Assembly: GCA_947625045.1 (NCBI GenBank)
Contig: CANQMW010000014.1
Span: 1 to 64,000, forward strand
Reading direction: 5' to 3'
DNA: 64,000 bases
From: an uncultured Oscillospiraceae bacterium
GTDB lineage: Bacteria; Bacillota; Clostridia; Oscillospirales; Oscillospiraceae
A program made the position numbers and the translations under genes. Positions 1 through 9,296 of the stretch are shown here, piece by piece. The first letter of the stretch is position 1; each line of letters starts with the position of its first letter. Below the pieces are notes generated by a model that saw only the letters and a program-made list of their open reading frames with translations, was not told the DNA's origin and did no database searches.

Positions 1-1
1 C

Positions 2-925
2 TATGACGACTTCGACGCCAACAACACCCAGGCCACCCAGCTGGAGCAGGTCCAGACCGCCGTCACCAACGGCTACAACGTGCTGGTTGTGAACCTGGTC
101 ACCTCCGGCTCCGCCGACGCCGCCGAGCAGATCCTGCAGGCCGCCGGCGACCTGCCCGTGATCTTCTTCAACCGCGCCGTGGAAGGCGACGGTGAGGAGC
201 ACACCGTTCTGGACGCCCATGAAAACATTTCCTTCATCGGCACCGACGCTCCCGAGGCCGGCCACATGCAGGGCCAGATGATCGGCGAGTTCCTGATGGA
301 GAACTATGACGACGTCGACCTGAACGGCGACGGGACCATCTCCTACGCCATGTTCATGGGCGACGCCGCCAACGTGGAGGCCATCTACCGCACCCAGTTT
401 GGTGTGGAGGACGCCGACGCCATCCTGACCGAGAACGGCAAGCCCGCGCTGGTCTACTTCAACGAGAGCAACACCGACAAGTATCAGCTCGACCCCAACG
501 GCGCCTGGTCTTCCGCGGCCGCGTTCGACTTCATGAGCACGAACCTGGCTGAGTACAGCGAGGCCAACGGCAACATGATTGAGCTGGTCATCGCCAACAA
601 CGACGATATGGCCATCGGCGCCATCTCCGCCCTGCAGGCTGTGGGCTACAACATGGGCGACGGCGAGTGCACCAAGATCCCCGTCTTCGGCGTGGACGCC
701 ACCCAGGTGGCCCAGGACGCCATCGCTGCCGATCAGATGACCGGCACCGTCAAGCAGGATAACGTGGGCATGGCCGCCGCCATCACCGGCGTGCTGAAGG
801 GCCTTGCCGGCGAGAGCACCATGGCCGACGCCGTCTCCGCGGTCGCCGAGTCCGACGAGATGTTCTCCGTGGCCGAGGGCTTTGCCAACAAGCTGTTCGT
901 GGCCTACGCTCCCTTCACCGCGTAA
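2..925 (+). CDS. mglB: Galactose/glucose ABC transporter substrate-binding protein, 5' truncated by window edge
   Basis: The open frame runs from base 2 to the TAA at 923-925, so the signal peptide and the first part of the protein lie outside the window. The visible 307 residues have the periplasmic-binding-protein fold of the ribose/galactose family: a VVNLVTSGSADAAEQ hinge region, the stretch ELVIANNDDMAIGAISALQ, and PVFGVDATQVAQDAI near the sugar site. It should deliver galactose or glucose to the MglA/MglC transporter encoded just downstream. The next gene starts 120 bases later, after a strong hairpin, as is usual when the binding protein is made in excess. Sugar specificity is inferred from the gene set. 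Confidence 0.9.
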   Translation, partial: YDDFDANNTQATQLEQVQTAVTNGYNVLVVNLVTSGSADAAEQILQAAGDLPVIFFNRAVEGDGEEHTVLDAHENISFIGTDAPEAGHMQGQMIGEFLMENYDDVDLNGDGTISYAMFMGDAANVEAIYRTQFGVEDADAILTENGKPALVYFNESNTDKYQLDPNGAWSSAAAFDFMSTNLAEYSEANGNMIELVIANNDDMAIGAISALQAVGYNMGDGECTKIPVFGVDATQVAQDAIAADQMTGTVKQDNVGMAAAITGVLKGLAGESTMADAVSAVAESDEMFSVAEGFANKLFVAYAPFTA

Positions 926-950
926 TCAGACCTATCGCACATAGTTTCCA

Positions 951-979
951 GGGGCAGCCGCCTTTCCGGCGGCTGCCCC
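951..979 (+). promoter_or_regulatory. Intercistronic hairpin between mglB and mglA
   Basis: A perfect 12-bp stem (GGGGCAGCCGCC at 951-962 with its complement at 968-979) closes a 5-nt loop. No U-run follows, so it is more likely a 3'-end stabiliser or partial terminator for the mglB message than a full terminator. This would make the binding protein more abundant than the ATPase and permease. Confidence 0.7.
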
Positions 980-1045
980 GTCGGTGATTGTACCGGCATG
1001 GCCGCCTGCGCGGCGCAACATCAGCAGCAGGGGAGGAATGAAGGT

Positions 1046-2542
1046 ATGCAGAATGACTGCCTCCTGAAAATGACAGACATCACCAAGACGTTCCCCGGCG
1101 TCAAGGCTCTGGACCATGTGTCCCTGGAGCTCCAGGCGGGCACGGTCCACGCCCTCATGGGCGAGAACGGCGCCGGCAAATCCACGCTTATGAAGTGCCT
1201 TTTCGGCATTTACAATAAAGACAGCGGCACCATCCTCCTGGAGGGGAAGGAGATCAACTTCAAAAACAGCCGGGAGGCGCTGGACAACGGCGTCGCCATG
1301 GTGCACCAGGAGCTGAACCAGGCTCTGAAGCGCACGGTCATGGACAACATCTGGCTGGGCCGCTACCCCAAAAAGGGCATCATGGTGGACGAGAAGAAGA
1401 TGTATAAGGACACCATGGCCGTGTTTAAGGAACTGGAGATCAACGTGGATCCCCGGCGGGTCATGAGCACCATGCCGGTGAGCCAGCGGCAGATGGTGGA
1501 GATCGCCAAGGCCGTCTCCTACAACTCCAAGGTCATCGTCTTCGACGAGCCCACGTCCTCCCTCACCGAGGAAGAGGTGGAACACCTGTTCCGCATCATC
1601 AACATGCTGCGGGACAGGGGCATCGGCATCATCTATATCTCCCACAAGATGGCGGAGATCAAGCGCATCTCCGACTTTATCACCGTCATGCGGGACGGGG
1701 CCAACGTAGCGACAAAGCCCGCCGCGGAGCTGGAGGTCAACGACATCATCCGGCTCATGGTGGGCCGGGAGCTGACCAACCAGTTCCCGCCCAAGACCAA
1801 CACCCCGGGCGAGGTCTATCTGAAGGTGGAGGACCTGTCGGGGCAGTACTCCCTGCTGCAGGATGTGTCCTTCGAGGCACGGCGGGGCGAGGTGCTGGGT
1901 CTGGCGGGCCTGGACGGCAGCGGCCGGACGGAGACGCTGGAGAACATCTTCGGCGTGGCCACCCGTAAATCCGGGACCATCACCCTGGACGGGAAGCCCT
2001 GTAAAAACCGGAACGCCCGGGAGTCCATCAAAAACGGCTTCTCCCTCTTGACTGAGGAGCGCCGGGCCACGGGCATATTCTCCATTTTGAACGTCCGGGA
2101 GAACACCGTCATATCCAGTCTGAAAAAGCACCTGAAGTTCGGGTTTTATTTGAGCTCCGCCTCCATGAAGAAGGACACCCAGTGGTCCATCGACGCCATG
2201 CAGACCAAGACGCCCTCCCAGGAGACAAAAATACGGAGCCTTTCCGGCGGCAACCAGCAGAAGGTCATCATCGGCCGCTGGCTGCTGACGGACCCGGAGG
2301 TGCTGCTGCTGGATGAGCCCACCCGCGGCATCGACGTGGGCGCCAAATACGAGATATACCAGCTCATCCTGGACCTGGCCAACCGGGGCAAGACCGTGCT
2401 CATGGTCTCCTCGGAGATGCCGGAGCTGCTGGGCATATGCGACCGCATCCTGGTCATGTCCGGCGGCCGCCTGGCCGGTGAGGTGGACGCCGCGACCGCC
2501 ACCCAGGAGGAGATCATGACGCTGGCCGCGAAATATGTTTGA
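1046..2542 (+). CDS. mglA: Galactose/methylgalactoside ABC transporter ATP-binding protein
   Basis: This 498-residue protein has two tandem ABC domains, as expected for sugar importers of the MglA/RbsA type. The first domain has Walker [10 protein letters not shown] (about residue 36) and Walker [11 protein letters not shown]; its signature is degenerate (PVSQRQ). The second has the intact signature LSGGNQQK and Walker [11 protein letters not shown]. It powers uptake through MglC in the cytoplasmic membrane. The ATG at 1046 is chosen because GGGAGG at 1031-1036 sits 9 bases upstream; an in-frame ATG at 998 lies before that site. MglC follows after 15 bases. Confidence 0.95.
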   Translation: MQNDCLLKMTDITKTFPGVKALDHVSLELQAGTVHALMGENGAGKSTLMKCLFGIYNKDSGTILLEGKEINFKNSREALDNGVAMVHQELNQALKRTVMDNIWLGRYPKKGIMVDEKKMYKDTMAVFKELEINVDPRRVMSTMPVSQRQMVEIAKAVSYNSKVIVFDEPTSSLTEEEVEHLFRIINMLRDRGIGIIYISHKMAEIKRISDFITVMRDGANVATKPAAELEVNDIIRLMVGRELTNQFPPKTNTPGEVYLKVEDLSGQYSLLQDVSFEARRGEVLGLAGLDGSGRTETLENIFGVATRKSGTITLDGKPCKNRNARESIKNGFSLLTEERRATGIFSILNVRENTVISSLKKHLKFGFYLSSASMKKDTQWSIDAMQTKTPSQETKIRSLSGGNQQKVIIGRWLLTDPEVLLLDEPTRGIDVGAKYEIYQLILDLANRGKTVLMVSSEMPELLGICDRILVMSGGRLAGEVDAATATQEEIMTLAAKYV

Positions 2543-2557
2543 GGAGGCAGGGAAGAT

Positions 2558-3637
2558 ATGACCGGATATTTTAAGAGAAAGGCGGACGAATACCGCTCCC
2601 TAGACCAGGCCGACAGACGGCACTACTGGGTGGACGTATTCCTGAACAACGCCCTTTACATACTGATGGCCGTGTTCATCATCTTCACCGCCGTGGTGAA
2701 CAGGAACTTCGTATCCGCCAGCGCCATCGCCAACGTGGTCATCCTGGCGGCGGCCTCGCTGCCCATGGCCCTGGGCATCGGCGGATGCATCGTGCTGACC
2801 GGCACGGACCTGTCCGGCGGGCGTGTGTTCGGCCTGACGGCGGCCATGGCGGCGGCCTTCCTGCAAAACCGCATGGCCACCAAGCTCATCTTCGAGCATC
2901 TGCCCAACACCACGGGCGCGTGGATATTCGCGGTGCTGGTGATCGTGATGCTGGCGGGCGCGGTGATAGGCCTGGTGAACGGCTTCTTCGTGGCCAAGTT
3001 CAGCCTGCACCCCTTCATCGTCACCCTGGCCACCCAGCTCATCACCTACGGCATCATCCTCATGTTCTTCCAGATCAACGGCAACGGCGGCGGCCCCATC
3101 AGCAACGTGGCCCAGCAGTTCAAGGACGTGGTCTCGGGACCCGTCATCCGCATCGCGTCGAAGAACGTGTCCATACCGTGGTACGTGATATACGCGTTCC
3201 TGCTGGTCATCATCATGTGGTTCGTGTGGAACAAGACCACCTTCGGCAAGAACATGTTCGCCGTGGGCTCCAACGCCGAGGCGGCCCGGGTCTCCGGCGT
3301 CAATGTGTTCAAGACCACCGTGATGGTCCATACCCTGGCAGGGGCCCTGTACGGCTTCGCCGGCTTCGTGGAGGCGGCCCGGCTGGGCTCCATCACGGCG
3401 GCCACGGGCCTTAACAACGAGTGCGACGCCATCGCGGCCTGCGTCATCGGCGGCGTATCCTTCGTCGGCGGCACAGGCAACATCGGCGGCATCGTGGTGG
3501 GCGTGTTCGTGCTGAGGATCATCTTCGTGGCCCTGAACATGCTGGGCATCAACCCCAACCTGCAGTTCATCATCAAGGGCGCCATCATCCTGGCGGCCTG
3601 CTCGCTGGATATGCGCAAGTACCTGGTGCGGAAGTGA
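2558..3637 (+). CDS. mglC: Galactose/methylgalactoside ABC transporter permease
   Basis: A 359-residue polytopic membrane protein of the branched/monosaccharide permease family (BPD_transp_2). It has about ten hydrophobic segments and the family stretch GGCIVLTGTDLSGGRVFGLTAAMAAAF near residue 75. The late TAATGLNNECDAIAACVIGGVSFVGGTG region is typical of MglC. It forms the transmembrane channel served by MglA. A GGAGG site lies 10 bases upstream of the ATG. Its stop codon overlaps the GTG start of the next small gene, so the two are probably translationally coupled. Confidence 0.95.
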   Translation: MTGYFKRKADEYRSLDQADRRHYWVDVFLNNALYILMAVFIIFTAVVNRNFVSASAIANVVILAAASLPMALGIGGCIVLTGTDLSGGRVFGLTAAMAAAFLQNRMATKLIFEHLPNTTGAWIFAVLVIVMLAGAVIGLVNGFFVAKFSLHPFIVTLATQLITYGIILMFFQINGNGGGPISNVAQQFKDVVSGPVIRIASKNVSIPWYVIYAFLLVIIMWFVWNKTTFGKNMFAVGSNAEAARVSGVNVFKTTVMVHTLAGALYGFAGFVEAARLGSITAATGLNNECDAIAACVIGGVSFVGGTGNIGGIVVGVFVLRIIFVALNMLGINPNLQFIIKGAIILAACSLDMRKYLVRK

Positions 3638-4011
3638 GCGACGGGAAAAAGCCGGTCTCACCCGGTGTGCTGGGAAAGCCCGGCGGGCTCTACGACAGCG
3701 TGCACATGTCCCGGCGGCAGGCGGATCTGCTGGCTCTGGGGGCCATAGCGCTGCTGGCGGTGATATTGGCTCTGGTGCTCCTTTTTGGCCGTGGCGGCTT
3801 CACCGTCTCCTTCGACCCCAACGGGGGCACGGACGTGGCCCCTTGCCAAGTAGAGTACGGCGAGACTGTCCCCATGCCGGAGGACCCGAGCCGGGAGGGC
3901 TACGTCTTCACCGGCTGGTATGCCGACGACGGCTGTACTGAGGCCTGGGACCCGGAAGAGCCCGTCTCCGATAACCTCACCCTCTACGCCGGGTGGGAGA
4001 AAACAGCATAG
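3634..4011 (+). CDS. Small membrane-anchored protein with one InlB B-repeat
   Basis: The 125-residue product begins at a GTG that overlaps the mglC stop (GTGA). It has a short Pro/Gly-rich cytoplasmic lead, one membrane helix (about residues 29-51, LLALGAIALLAVILALVLLF) and then a single Listeria-Bacteroides (InlB B, Flg_new-type) repeat containing FDPNGGTD and GYVFTGWY. Such repeats are normally in tandem on large surface proteins, so a single one on a short anchored protein is unusual. Its position suggests co-expression with the sugar transporter, but its role is unknown. A terminator follows at once. Confidence 0.75.
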   Translation: MSDGKKPVSPGVLGKPGGLYDSVHMSRRQADLLALGAIALLAVILALVLLFGRGGFTVSFDPNGGTDVAPCQVEYGETVPMPEDPSREGYVFTGWYADDGCTEAWDPEEPVSDNLTLYAGWEKTA

Positions 4012-4012
4012 G

Positions 4013-4044
4013 AAAAGCGGCCCGGAAATCCCGGGCCGCTTTTT
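4013..4044. terminator. Bidirectional intrinsic terminator between the mgl operon and dapA
   Basis: A GC-rich stem (AGCGGCCCGG with CCGGGCCGCT) is flanked by A-runs on the left and TTTTT on the right. It can therefore end transcription from both the mgl operon and the oppositely oriented asd-dapA unit. Confidence 0.9.
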
Positions 4045-4047
4045 GTA

Positions 4048-4935
4048 TCACGCTATGAGGCCGTGTCGTTCCAGCACTTCCTCCAGGGCTTTTTTGTGGG
4101 CCTTGCCCATGGGCACCAGGGGCAGGCGCATCTCGTCGGAACAGAGGCCCATCCGGGCCATGGCCGTCTTCACGGGGATGGGATTCACCTCGGTGAAGAG
4201 CCCCGCGAACAGGTCCATGTACTGCCGGTTGAGAGCCGACGCGGCGGCATAGTCCCCGGAAAGGCACAGGGCGCAGAGTTTGCTCACAACGTCCGGCACC
4301 AGATTGGACGCTACGGATATGACGCCGCGGGCCCCTAGGGCCATCATGGCCACCGTGTCGGAGTCGTTGCCGCTGTAGAAGGTGACCTTATCGCCGCAGA
4401 GAGCGGCGGTGCGGGCGAATTCCCCGATGTTCCCGGAGGCCTCCTTCACGCCGGCGATATTGTCGTGGCCGGCCAGGATGGCGTATGTCTCCGGCGTCAC
4501 GCCCACGCCGGTGCGGCTGGGCACGTTGTAAAGAATGACCGGCAGGGCGGAGCGGTCCGCTACGTAGGTGAAGTGCTTGATGAGGCCCGCCTGGGTGGTC
4601 TTGTTGTAGTAGGGCGTGACCATCAAAAGGCCGTCCGCCCCGGCATTTTCCGCCCGCTTGGCCATCTCCAGGGCCCCGGCGGTGTCGTTGGAGCCGATGC
4701 CGGCCACGATCTTCATGCGCCCGGCGCTCTTCTCCGCCGCGAAGCGATAGAGGTCCTCGTGCTCCCGGGCCGTGAGGGTGGCTCCCTCGCCGGTAGTGCC
4801 GCAGACGATGAGGGCGGCGGTGCCGCCGGCGGCCTGCTGCTCGATGAGCGTTTCCAGGGCGGCCCAGTCGATGGTGCCGTCCCGCAGGGGCGTGACCAGC
4901 GCGGTGCCAGAGCTTTCAAATATAGGCGATTTCAA
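4048..4935 (-). CDS. dapA: 4-hydroxy-tetrahydrodipicolinate synthase
   Basis: DapA condenses pyruvate with aspartate semialdehyde, the first committed step to lysine and diaminopimelate. The 295-residue protein has GTTGEG in the N-terminal part, the catalytic tyrosine in VILYNVPSRTG, and the Schiff-base lysine in GVKEASG. The start is a TTG at 4935-4933, read from the GGAGGG at 4948-4943 with 7 bases of spacing; a TTG further upstream overlaps that site and is unlikely. It lies downstream of asd, its substrate supplier, on the same strand. Confidence 0.93.
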   Translation of the reverse strand: MKSPIFESSGTALVTPLRDGTIDWAALETLIEQQAAGGTAALIVCGTTGEGATLTAREHEDLYRFAAEKSAGRMKIVAGIGSNDTAGALEMAKRAENAGADGLLMVTPYYNKTTQAGLIKHFTYVADRSALPVILYNVPSRTGVGVTPETYAILAGHDNIAGVKEASGNIGEFARTAALCGDKVTFYSGNDSDTVAMMALGARGVISVASNLVPDVVSKLCALCLSGDYAAASALNRQYMDLFAGLFTEVNPIPVKTAMARMGLCSDEMRLPLVPMGKAHKKALEEVLERHGLIA

Positions 4936-4957
4936 GAAAATTCCCTCCAAAACAGAA

Positions 4958-4986
4958 GACGCCGCGGGCGATCGGCCTACGGCGTC
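4958..4986 (-). promoter_or_regulatory. Hairpin between asd and dapA
   Basis: A 7-bp stem (GACGCCG with CGGCGTC) with a 15-nt loop, followed on the minus strand by a weak U-rich stretch. It may partially terminate or protect the asd part of the asd-dapA transcript. Confidence 0.4.
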
Positions 4987-5009
4987 CTTTGCGTATTTTG
5001 TTCGGGAGG

Positions 5010-6095
5010 TCAGCGGTCCAGCCAGCCCTCGGCGCAGAGAAGCTCCGCCAGCAGCACCGCCCCGCCGGCAGCGCCCCGCAGGGTGTTGTGGCTGAGGCAG
5101 ACGAACTTGTAGTCGTACTGGGTGTCGGGGCGAAGGCGGCCCACGCTCACGGCCATGCCGCCCTCCAGGTTCCGGTCCAGCTTCGTCTGGGGACGGTTAT
5201 CCTCGGTGAAGTAGTGGATGAACTGCTTGGGAGCGGAGGGGAGACCCAGCTCCTGGGGCCGGCCGGAGAACTTCTCCCAGCGCTCCAGGATCTGCTCCTG
5301 GGTGGGCTTTTTGTCAAAGCTGGCGAATACGGCGGCCATGTGGCCGTTGGAGCAGGGCACCCGCAGGCACTGGGCGGTGACGGACGGGGCGACTGCGGTC
5401 TCGATATGGTCGTCCGCGACCTTGCCCCAGAGCTTCATGGGCTCCTGCTCGCTCTTCTCCTCCTCGCCGCCGATGAAGGGGATCACGTTGTCCACCATCT
5501 CGGGCCAGGTGTCAAAGGTCTTGCCGGCGCCGGATATGGCCTGGTAGGTGCACACCAGCACCTTGTTGAGGCCGAACTCGTCCTTCAGAGGGTGCAGCGC
5601 GGGCACATAGCTCTGCAGAGAGCAGTTGCTCTTCACGGCGATGAAGCCCCGCTTGGTGCCCAGGCGCTTTCTCTGGGCGGGGATGACGGCCAGGTGCTCG
5701 GGGTTGATCTCCGGCACCACCATGGGCACGTCGGGCGTCCAGCGGTGGGCGCTGTTGTTGGAGACCACGGGGCACTCCAGCTTCGCGTAACGCTCCTCCA
5801 GGGCCTTGATCTCCTCCTTCTTCATATCCACTGCGGAGAACACCATGTCCACCTCCGCGGCGATGGCCTCGGCGTCCTCCACCGCGTTTTTCACCACGAT
5901 GGTCTTGGCCTTCTCCGGCATGGGCACCTCGATGGCCCAGCGGGAGCCCACCGCCTCGGCATAGGTCTTGCCCGCGCTGCGGGCGCTGGCCGCGATGACG
6001 GTCAGTTCGAACCAGGGATGCTCCGCCAGCAGGGAAACAAAGCGCTGGCCCACCATACCGGTGCCGCCGATCACGCCGACTTTCAGCTTTTTCAT
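5010..6095 (-). CDS. asd: Aspartate-semialdehyde dehydrogenase
   Basis: Asd reduces aspartyl phosphate to aspartate semialdehyde with NADPH, feeding lysine, threonine and methionine synthesis. The protein is 361 residues. It starts with the nucleotide-binding loop GVIGGTGMVGQRF, and the catalytic cysteine is in VKSNCSLQ. Length and motifs fit the archaeal/fungal-type (TIGR00978) branch rather than the E. coli type. The ATG at 6095 has AGGAGG 9 bases upstream; a further upstream ATG at 6116 lacks a site. It is the first gene of the asd-dapA unit and is driven by the promoter at 6197-6225. Confidence 0.92.
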   Translation of the reverse strand: MKKLKVGVIGGTGMVGQRFVSLLAEHPWFELTVIAASARSAGKTYAEAVGSRWAIEVPMPEKAKTIVVKNAVEDAEAIAAEVDMVFSAVDMKKEEIKALEERYAKLECPVVSNNSAHRWTPDVPMVVPEINPEHLAVIPAQRKRLGTKRGFIAVKSNCSLQSYVPALHPLKDEFGLNKVLVCTYQAISGAGKTFDTWPEMVDNVIPFIGGEEEKSEQEPMKLWGKVADDHIETAVAPSVTAQCLRVPCSNGHMAAVFASFDKKPTQEQILERWEKFSGRPQELGLPSAPKQFIHYFTEDNRPQTKLDRNLEGGMAVSVGRLRPDTQYDYKFVCLSHNTLRGAAGGAVLLAELLCAEGWLDR

Positions 6096-6157
6096 GTCGT
6101 TGACCTCCTGAGTCATTGTATGTGTTTTGGGTTTGGATGTGAAAAGTTACATAATTG

Positions 6158-6186
6158 TTGACATTTTGTAATTTCTTATATATAGT
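6158..6186 (+). promoter_or_regulatory. Sigma-A promoter for the SLH/SpoIID gene
   Basis: TTGACA at 6158-6163 and TATAGT at 6181-6186 are separated by exactly 17 bases. Transcription would start near 6193 and run into the gene at 6256. Confidence 0.8.
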
Positions 6187-6196
6187 AGTCTCGATA

Positions 6197-6225
6197 AGTA
6201 TAGCATACCACATTTTCCGCGTCAA
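6197..6225 (-). promoter_or_regulatory. Sigma-A promoter for asd-dapA
   Basis: On the minus strand, TTGACG (6225-6220) and TATACT (6202-6197) are separated by 17 bases. The start would be near 6190, about 95 bases before asd. It faces the plus-strand promoter at 6158-6186, and their start regions overlap. Confidence 0.8.
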
Positions 6226-6255
6226 TCGTTTAAAGCGGGGAAGGGAGGCAGGAAA

Positions 6256-8148
6256 ATGAAGCTGTCTGAAAGAGCGCGCCGGGTGTTGGCGGCAGTGCTT
6301 CTGATCGCGGCCCTGGCCGGGGTCAGCGTGGGCACGGTGGCCTGGGCGGCCGGCTTCACCGACGTGTCCTCCTCCGCATGGTATTACGACGCGGTGAATT
6401 TCGTGACGAATAAGGGCTTATTCAACGGCACCTCCTCCACCCAGTTCTCCCCCAACGGGGTCATGACCCGGGCCATGTTCATCACGGTCCTGGGCCGGTA
6501 CGCCCATGTGGACCCGGACACCTGGCTGGCCGGGCAGATCACCGGCTCCGGCGTGAATATGCGAAGCGATCCCAGCACCGGCTCCGGCGTCGTCGCCGTG
6601 CTCAGCCAAGGCGCCGCGGTTACCTTGGCGGGCCGGACGGGGGACTGGTACAAGGTCCGCCGGGGCAGTCAGACGGGGTATGTGAACGCCGCCTATGTGT
6701 CCCCCCGGTACCACGCCTTCTCCGACGTGGACTACGGCCAGTACTACGCCGGCTACGCGGTGTGGGCCTATGAGAAGAAGATCGTGGAGGGCGTGGGCTC
6801 CGCTAACATATTCTCTCCCAACGGGAACGTGACCCGCCAGCAGGTGTGCACGCTCCTGGACCGGTTCGCCTCCTTCATGGGGTTGAAACTGCCGCAAAAC
6901 ACGGCGGCGGTCACCTTTAAGGACAGCTCTTCCATCAGTTCCTGGGCAAAGGACGGCGTCACCGCCATGCAGCGGGCTGGGGTCATCGAGGGCATGGGCA
7001 ACGGCAATTTCGAGCCCAACGGCTCCGCCACCCGGGCCCAGTGCGCCGCCATGCTCATGCGCTTTGACAAGGCCTGCTCCGGCCAGGCGACCGCCAGACC
7101 CTCGCCCACGCCTACCCAGCGGCCCAGCCCCACGCCCCAGCGGCCTACGCCTACCCCCTGGACCGGTACCACCACGCCGGAGCCGGGCTTCCCCGCGGAC
7201 ACCCCCGCCACCTTCATCAGCGGCACGGTCCATCCCCGGTTCACGGTGGTCCGGGTGGGGCTGTACGTGAGCACTAAGAGCTACGACACCTGCCTTTCCG
7301 AGGTGAAGCTCTACAACACCAACGGCACAGGCTTCGACTACGGCGTCATGGGCTCGGACCGGCGGTTCATCTGGTCCGGTACCATAGATGACCGGTCCAT
7401 ATCCGTCACCGTCAGCGGCAATACCTTCACCATATGGGACAGCAGCGGCAGGTCGGTATACTCCACCGGCGGGGCCCTGGCCATCCATCCCGCGGGCAGC
7501 GGGAAGGGCCTGACCCAGGTGAACGGCCAGGACAGGTACTACGGCGACTTCGAGCTGCGGCCCGCGGCCTATGCCGCGGACAAGATCACCGTCATCAATT
7601 TCGTGGACATCGAGGACTATGTCCGGGGCGTGATACCCTATGAGTTCGGCCCCCACTGGCCCGCCGAGACACTGAAAGCGGCGGCGGTGGCCTCCCGCAG
7701 CCACATCATGAAGACGGACCTGGCCTATCTGAGCTACGGCATAGACATCGTGGCCAAGGACGGCACCCAGGCCTACAACGGCCGGAAGAATGGCTGGAGC
7801 GAGAGCAGCTTCGCCGACACCGACGCGGCGGTGGACGCCACCGTGGGCCAGTACCTGACCTATGGCGGCGACATATGCCTGTGTAACTTCTCCGCCTGCG
7901 ACGGCGGACAGACCCTGAGTGCCCAAGAGGTGTTCAACGTCAACTACCCCTATCTCATCTCCAAGCTTGACCCCTACGAGACGGCCATCAAGGGGGAGAT
8001 CGGCAACTACGACGCCCTGGTCCGGGCCAGCCACCGGGTGGGCCTGAGCCAGTGGGGCGCCTACGCCATGGGCAAGTATTACCACAAGGACTATCTGACC
8101 ATCCTGGGCTTCTACTACACGGGGACCCATCTGCAATACGGAGCGTAA
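6256..8148 (+). CDS. Secreted SLH / SH3b / SpoIID-domain surface protein
   Basis: This 630-residue protein starts with a Sec signal peptide (cleavage near VAWA-AG). An SLH domain (about 33-85, [14 protein letters not shown]) is followed by a bacterial SH3 domain (about 95-150, [11 protein letters not shown]), two more SLH domains (about 152-207 and 216-272), and a Pro/Thr linker rich in PTPT/SPTP. The C-terminal half contains the SpoIID/LytB domain ([29 protein letters not shown]). SLH domains bind pyruvylated secondary wall polymer, and SpoIID-type domains cut denuded glycan strands. It is therefore probably a wall-anchored peptidoglycan-processing enzyme. GGGAGG sits upstream of the ATG. 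queA begins 4 bases after its stop. Confidence 0.85.
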   Translation: MKLSERARRVLAAVLLIAALAGVSVGTVAWAAGFTDVSSSAWYYDAVNFVTNKGLFNGTSSTQFSPNGVMTRAMFITVLGRYAHVDPDTWLAGQITGSGVNMRSDPSTGSGVVAVLSQGAAVTLAGRTGDWYKVRRGSQTGYVNAAYVSPRYHAFSDVDYGQYYAGYAVWAYEKKIVEGVGSANIFSPNGNVTRQQVCTLLDRFASFMGLKLPQNTAAVTFKDSSSISSWAKDGVTAMQRAGVIEGMGNGNFEPNGSATRAQCAAMLMRFDKACSGQATARPSPTPTQRPSPTPQRPTPTPWTGTTTPEPGFPADTPATFISGTVHPRFTVVRVGLYVSTKSYDTCLSEVKLYNTNGTGFDYGVMGSDRRFIWSGTIDDRSISVTVSGNTFTIWDSSGRSVYSTGGALAIHPAGSGKGLTQVNGQDRYYGDFELRPAAYAADKITVINFVDIEDYVRGVIPYEFGPHWPAETLKAAAVASRSHIMKTDLAYLSYGIDIVAKDGTQAYNGRKNGWSESSFADTDAAVDATVGQYLTYGGDICLCNFSACDGGQTLSAQEVFNVNYPYLISKLDPYETAIKGEIGNYDALVRASHRVGLSQWGAYAMGKYYHKDYLTILGFYYTGTHLQYGA

Positions 8149-8152
8149 TGAC

Positions 8153-9175
8153 TTGAAGACATCCGACTTTATGTACGACCTGCCCCAGCGGCTCATCGCC
8201 CAGACGCCCCTGGAGCGCCGGGACGGGTCGCGGCTGCTGGTGCTGGACAAGACCACGGGCCAGACCGAGCACCGCCATTTTTACGACCTGCCTGAATACC
8301 TGCGGCCCGGGGACTGCATGGTGCTCAATGACTCCCGGGTCATCCCCGCCCGGCTCATCGGCGCCCGGCCCACCGGCGGGGCCATCGAGGTCATGCTCTT
8401 AAAGGACCTGGGGGACAAGCGCTGGGAATGCCTTGTCCGCCCGGGGAAGAAGATGCGCCCCGGCCATCAGGTGGTCTTCGGGGACGGGGAACTCACCGGC
8501 GAGGTGGAGTCCGTGTCCGAGGGGGGCAACCGCATCATACGATTCCAGTACGAGGGCATTTTCCTGGAGATATTGGAGCGCCTGGGCCGCATGCCCCTGC
8601 CGCCCTACATCAAGGAGCAGCTGGCGGATCCGGAGCGGTACCAGACCGTCTATTCCAAACACCCCGGCAGCGCCGCCGCCCCCACGGCGGGGCTCCACTT
8701 CACGCCGGAGCTGCTGGATAAAATACGGGCCATGGGCGTGGACGTGCGGTTCGTGACGCTCCACGTGGGCCTGGGCACCTTCCGGCCCGTGAAGGCGGAG
8801 GACATAGAGGACCACGAGATGCACTCGGAGTTCTGCACCGTCCCGGCGGACACGGCGGAGGCTGTGAATAAAACCAAGGCCGCCGGCGGCCGTATCGTGG
8901 CTGTGGGCACCACAAGCTGCCGCACATTGGAGAGTTTCACGGGGGAGGACGGCGTTCTCCGGGCCGACAGCGGCTGGACCAGCATCTTCATCTATCCGGG
9001 GTACAAATTCAAGTGCATGGACGCGCTGGTGACAAACTTCCACCTGCCGGGCTCCACGCTGGTGATGCTGGTGTCTGCCCTGGCGGGGCGGGAGAATATC
9101 CTCGCGGCCTACGCCGAGGCCGTGGAGCGGGAGTATCGCTTTTTCAGCTTTGGGGATGCTATGTTCATCCACTGA
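8153..9175 (+). CDS. queA: S-adenosylmethionine:tRNA ribosyltransferase-isomerase
   Basis: QueA transfers the ribosyl part of SAM to preQ1 in tRNA during queuosine synthesis. The 340-residue product starts at TTG 8153 and reads [20 protein letters not shown], matching the family N-terminus. [11 protein letters not shown]-type residues appear as [16 protein letters not shown]. The last part has [17 protein letters not shown] weak GGAG precedes the TTG; the next ATG (8171) would cut into the conserved N-terminus. It sits directly before tgt, the partner enzyme. Confidence 0.93.
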   Translation: MKTSDFMYDLPQRLIAQTPLERRDGSRLLVLDKTTGQTEHRHFYDLPEYLRPGDCMVLNDSRVIPARLIGARPTGGAIEVMLLKDLGDKRWECLVRPGKKMRPGHQVVFGDGELTGEVESVSEGGNRIIRFQYEGIFLEILERLGRMPLPPYIKEQLADPERYQTVYSKHPGSAAAPTAGLHFTPELLDKIRAMGVDVRFVTLHVGLGTFRPVKAEDIEDHEMHSEFCTVPADTAEAVNKTKAAGGRIVAVGTTSCRTLESFTGEDGVLRADSGWTSIFIYPGYKFKCMDALVTNFHLPGSTLVMLVSALAGRENILAAYAEAVEREYRFFSFGDAMFIH

Positions 9176-9206
9176 CAGTTAGACGGGCATATGACCCGTT
9201 CGTTAC

Positions 9207-9237
9207 AAAAGGCCGGGAGCGTTCCCGGCCTTTTATT
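9207..9237 (+). terminator. Intrinsic terminator after queA
   Basis: AAAAGGCCGGGA pairs with TCCCGGCCTTTT around a 4-nt loop, and T-rich sequence follows. The next promoter begins in its tail. Confidence 0.85.
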
Positions 9238-9264
9238 TGACATATCCATAAAATCTGGTACAAT
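9237..9264 (+). promoter_or_regulatory. Sigma-A promoter for tgt
   Basis: TTGACA at 9237-9242 and TACAAT at 9259-9264 are 16 bases apart. The start near 9271 rules out a TTG start codon at 9270 for tgt. Confidence 0.75.
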
Positions 9265-9296
9265 ACCCCTTGCGACTATTTTCAAGCGAGGACGCC

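Noticed and set aside
2600-3661. 353-codon minus-strand frame opposite mglC
   Set aside because: Antisense shadow with biased composition; mglC is unambiguous.
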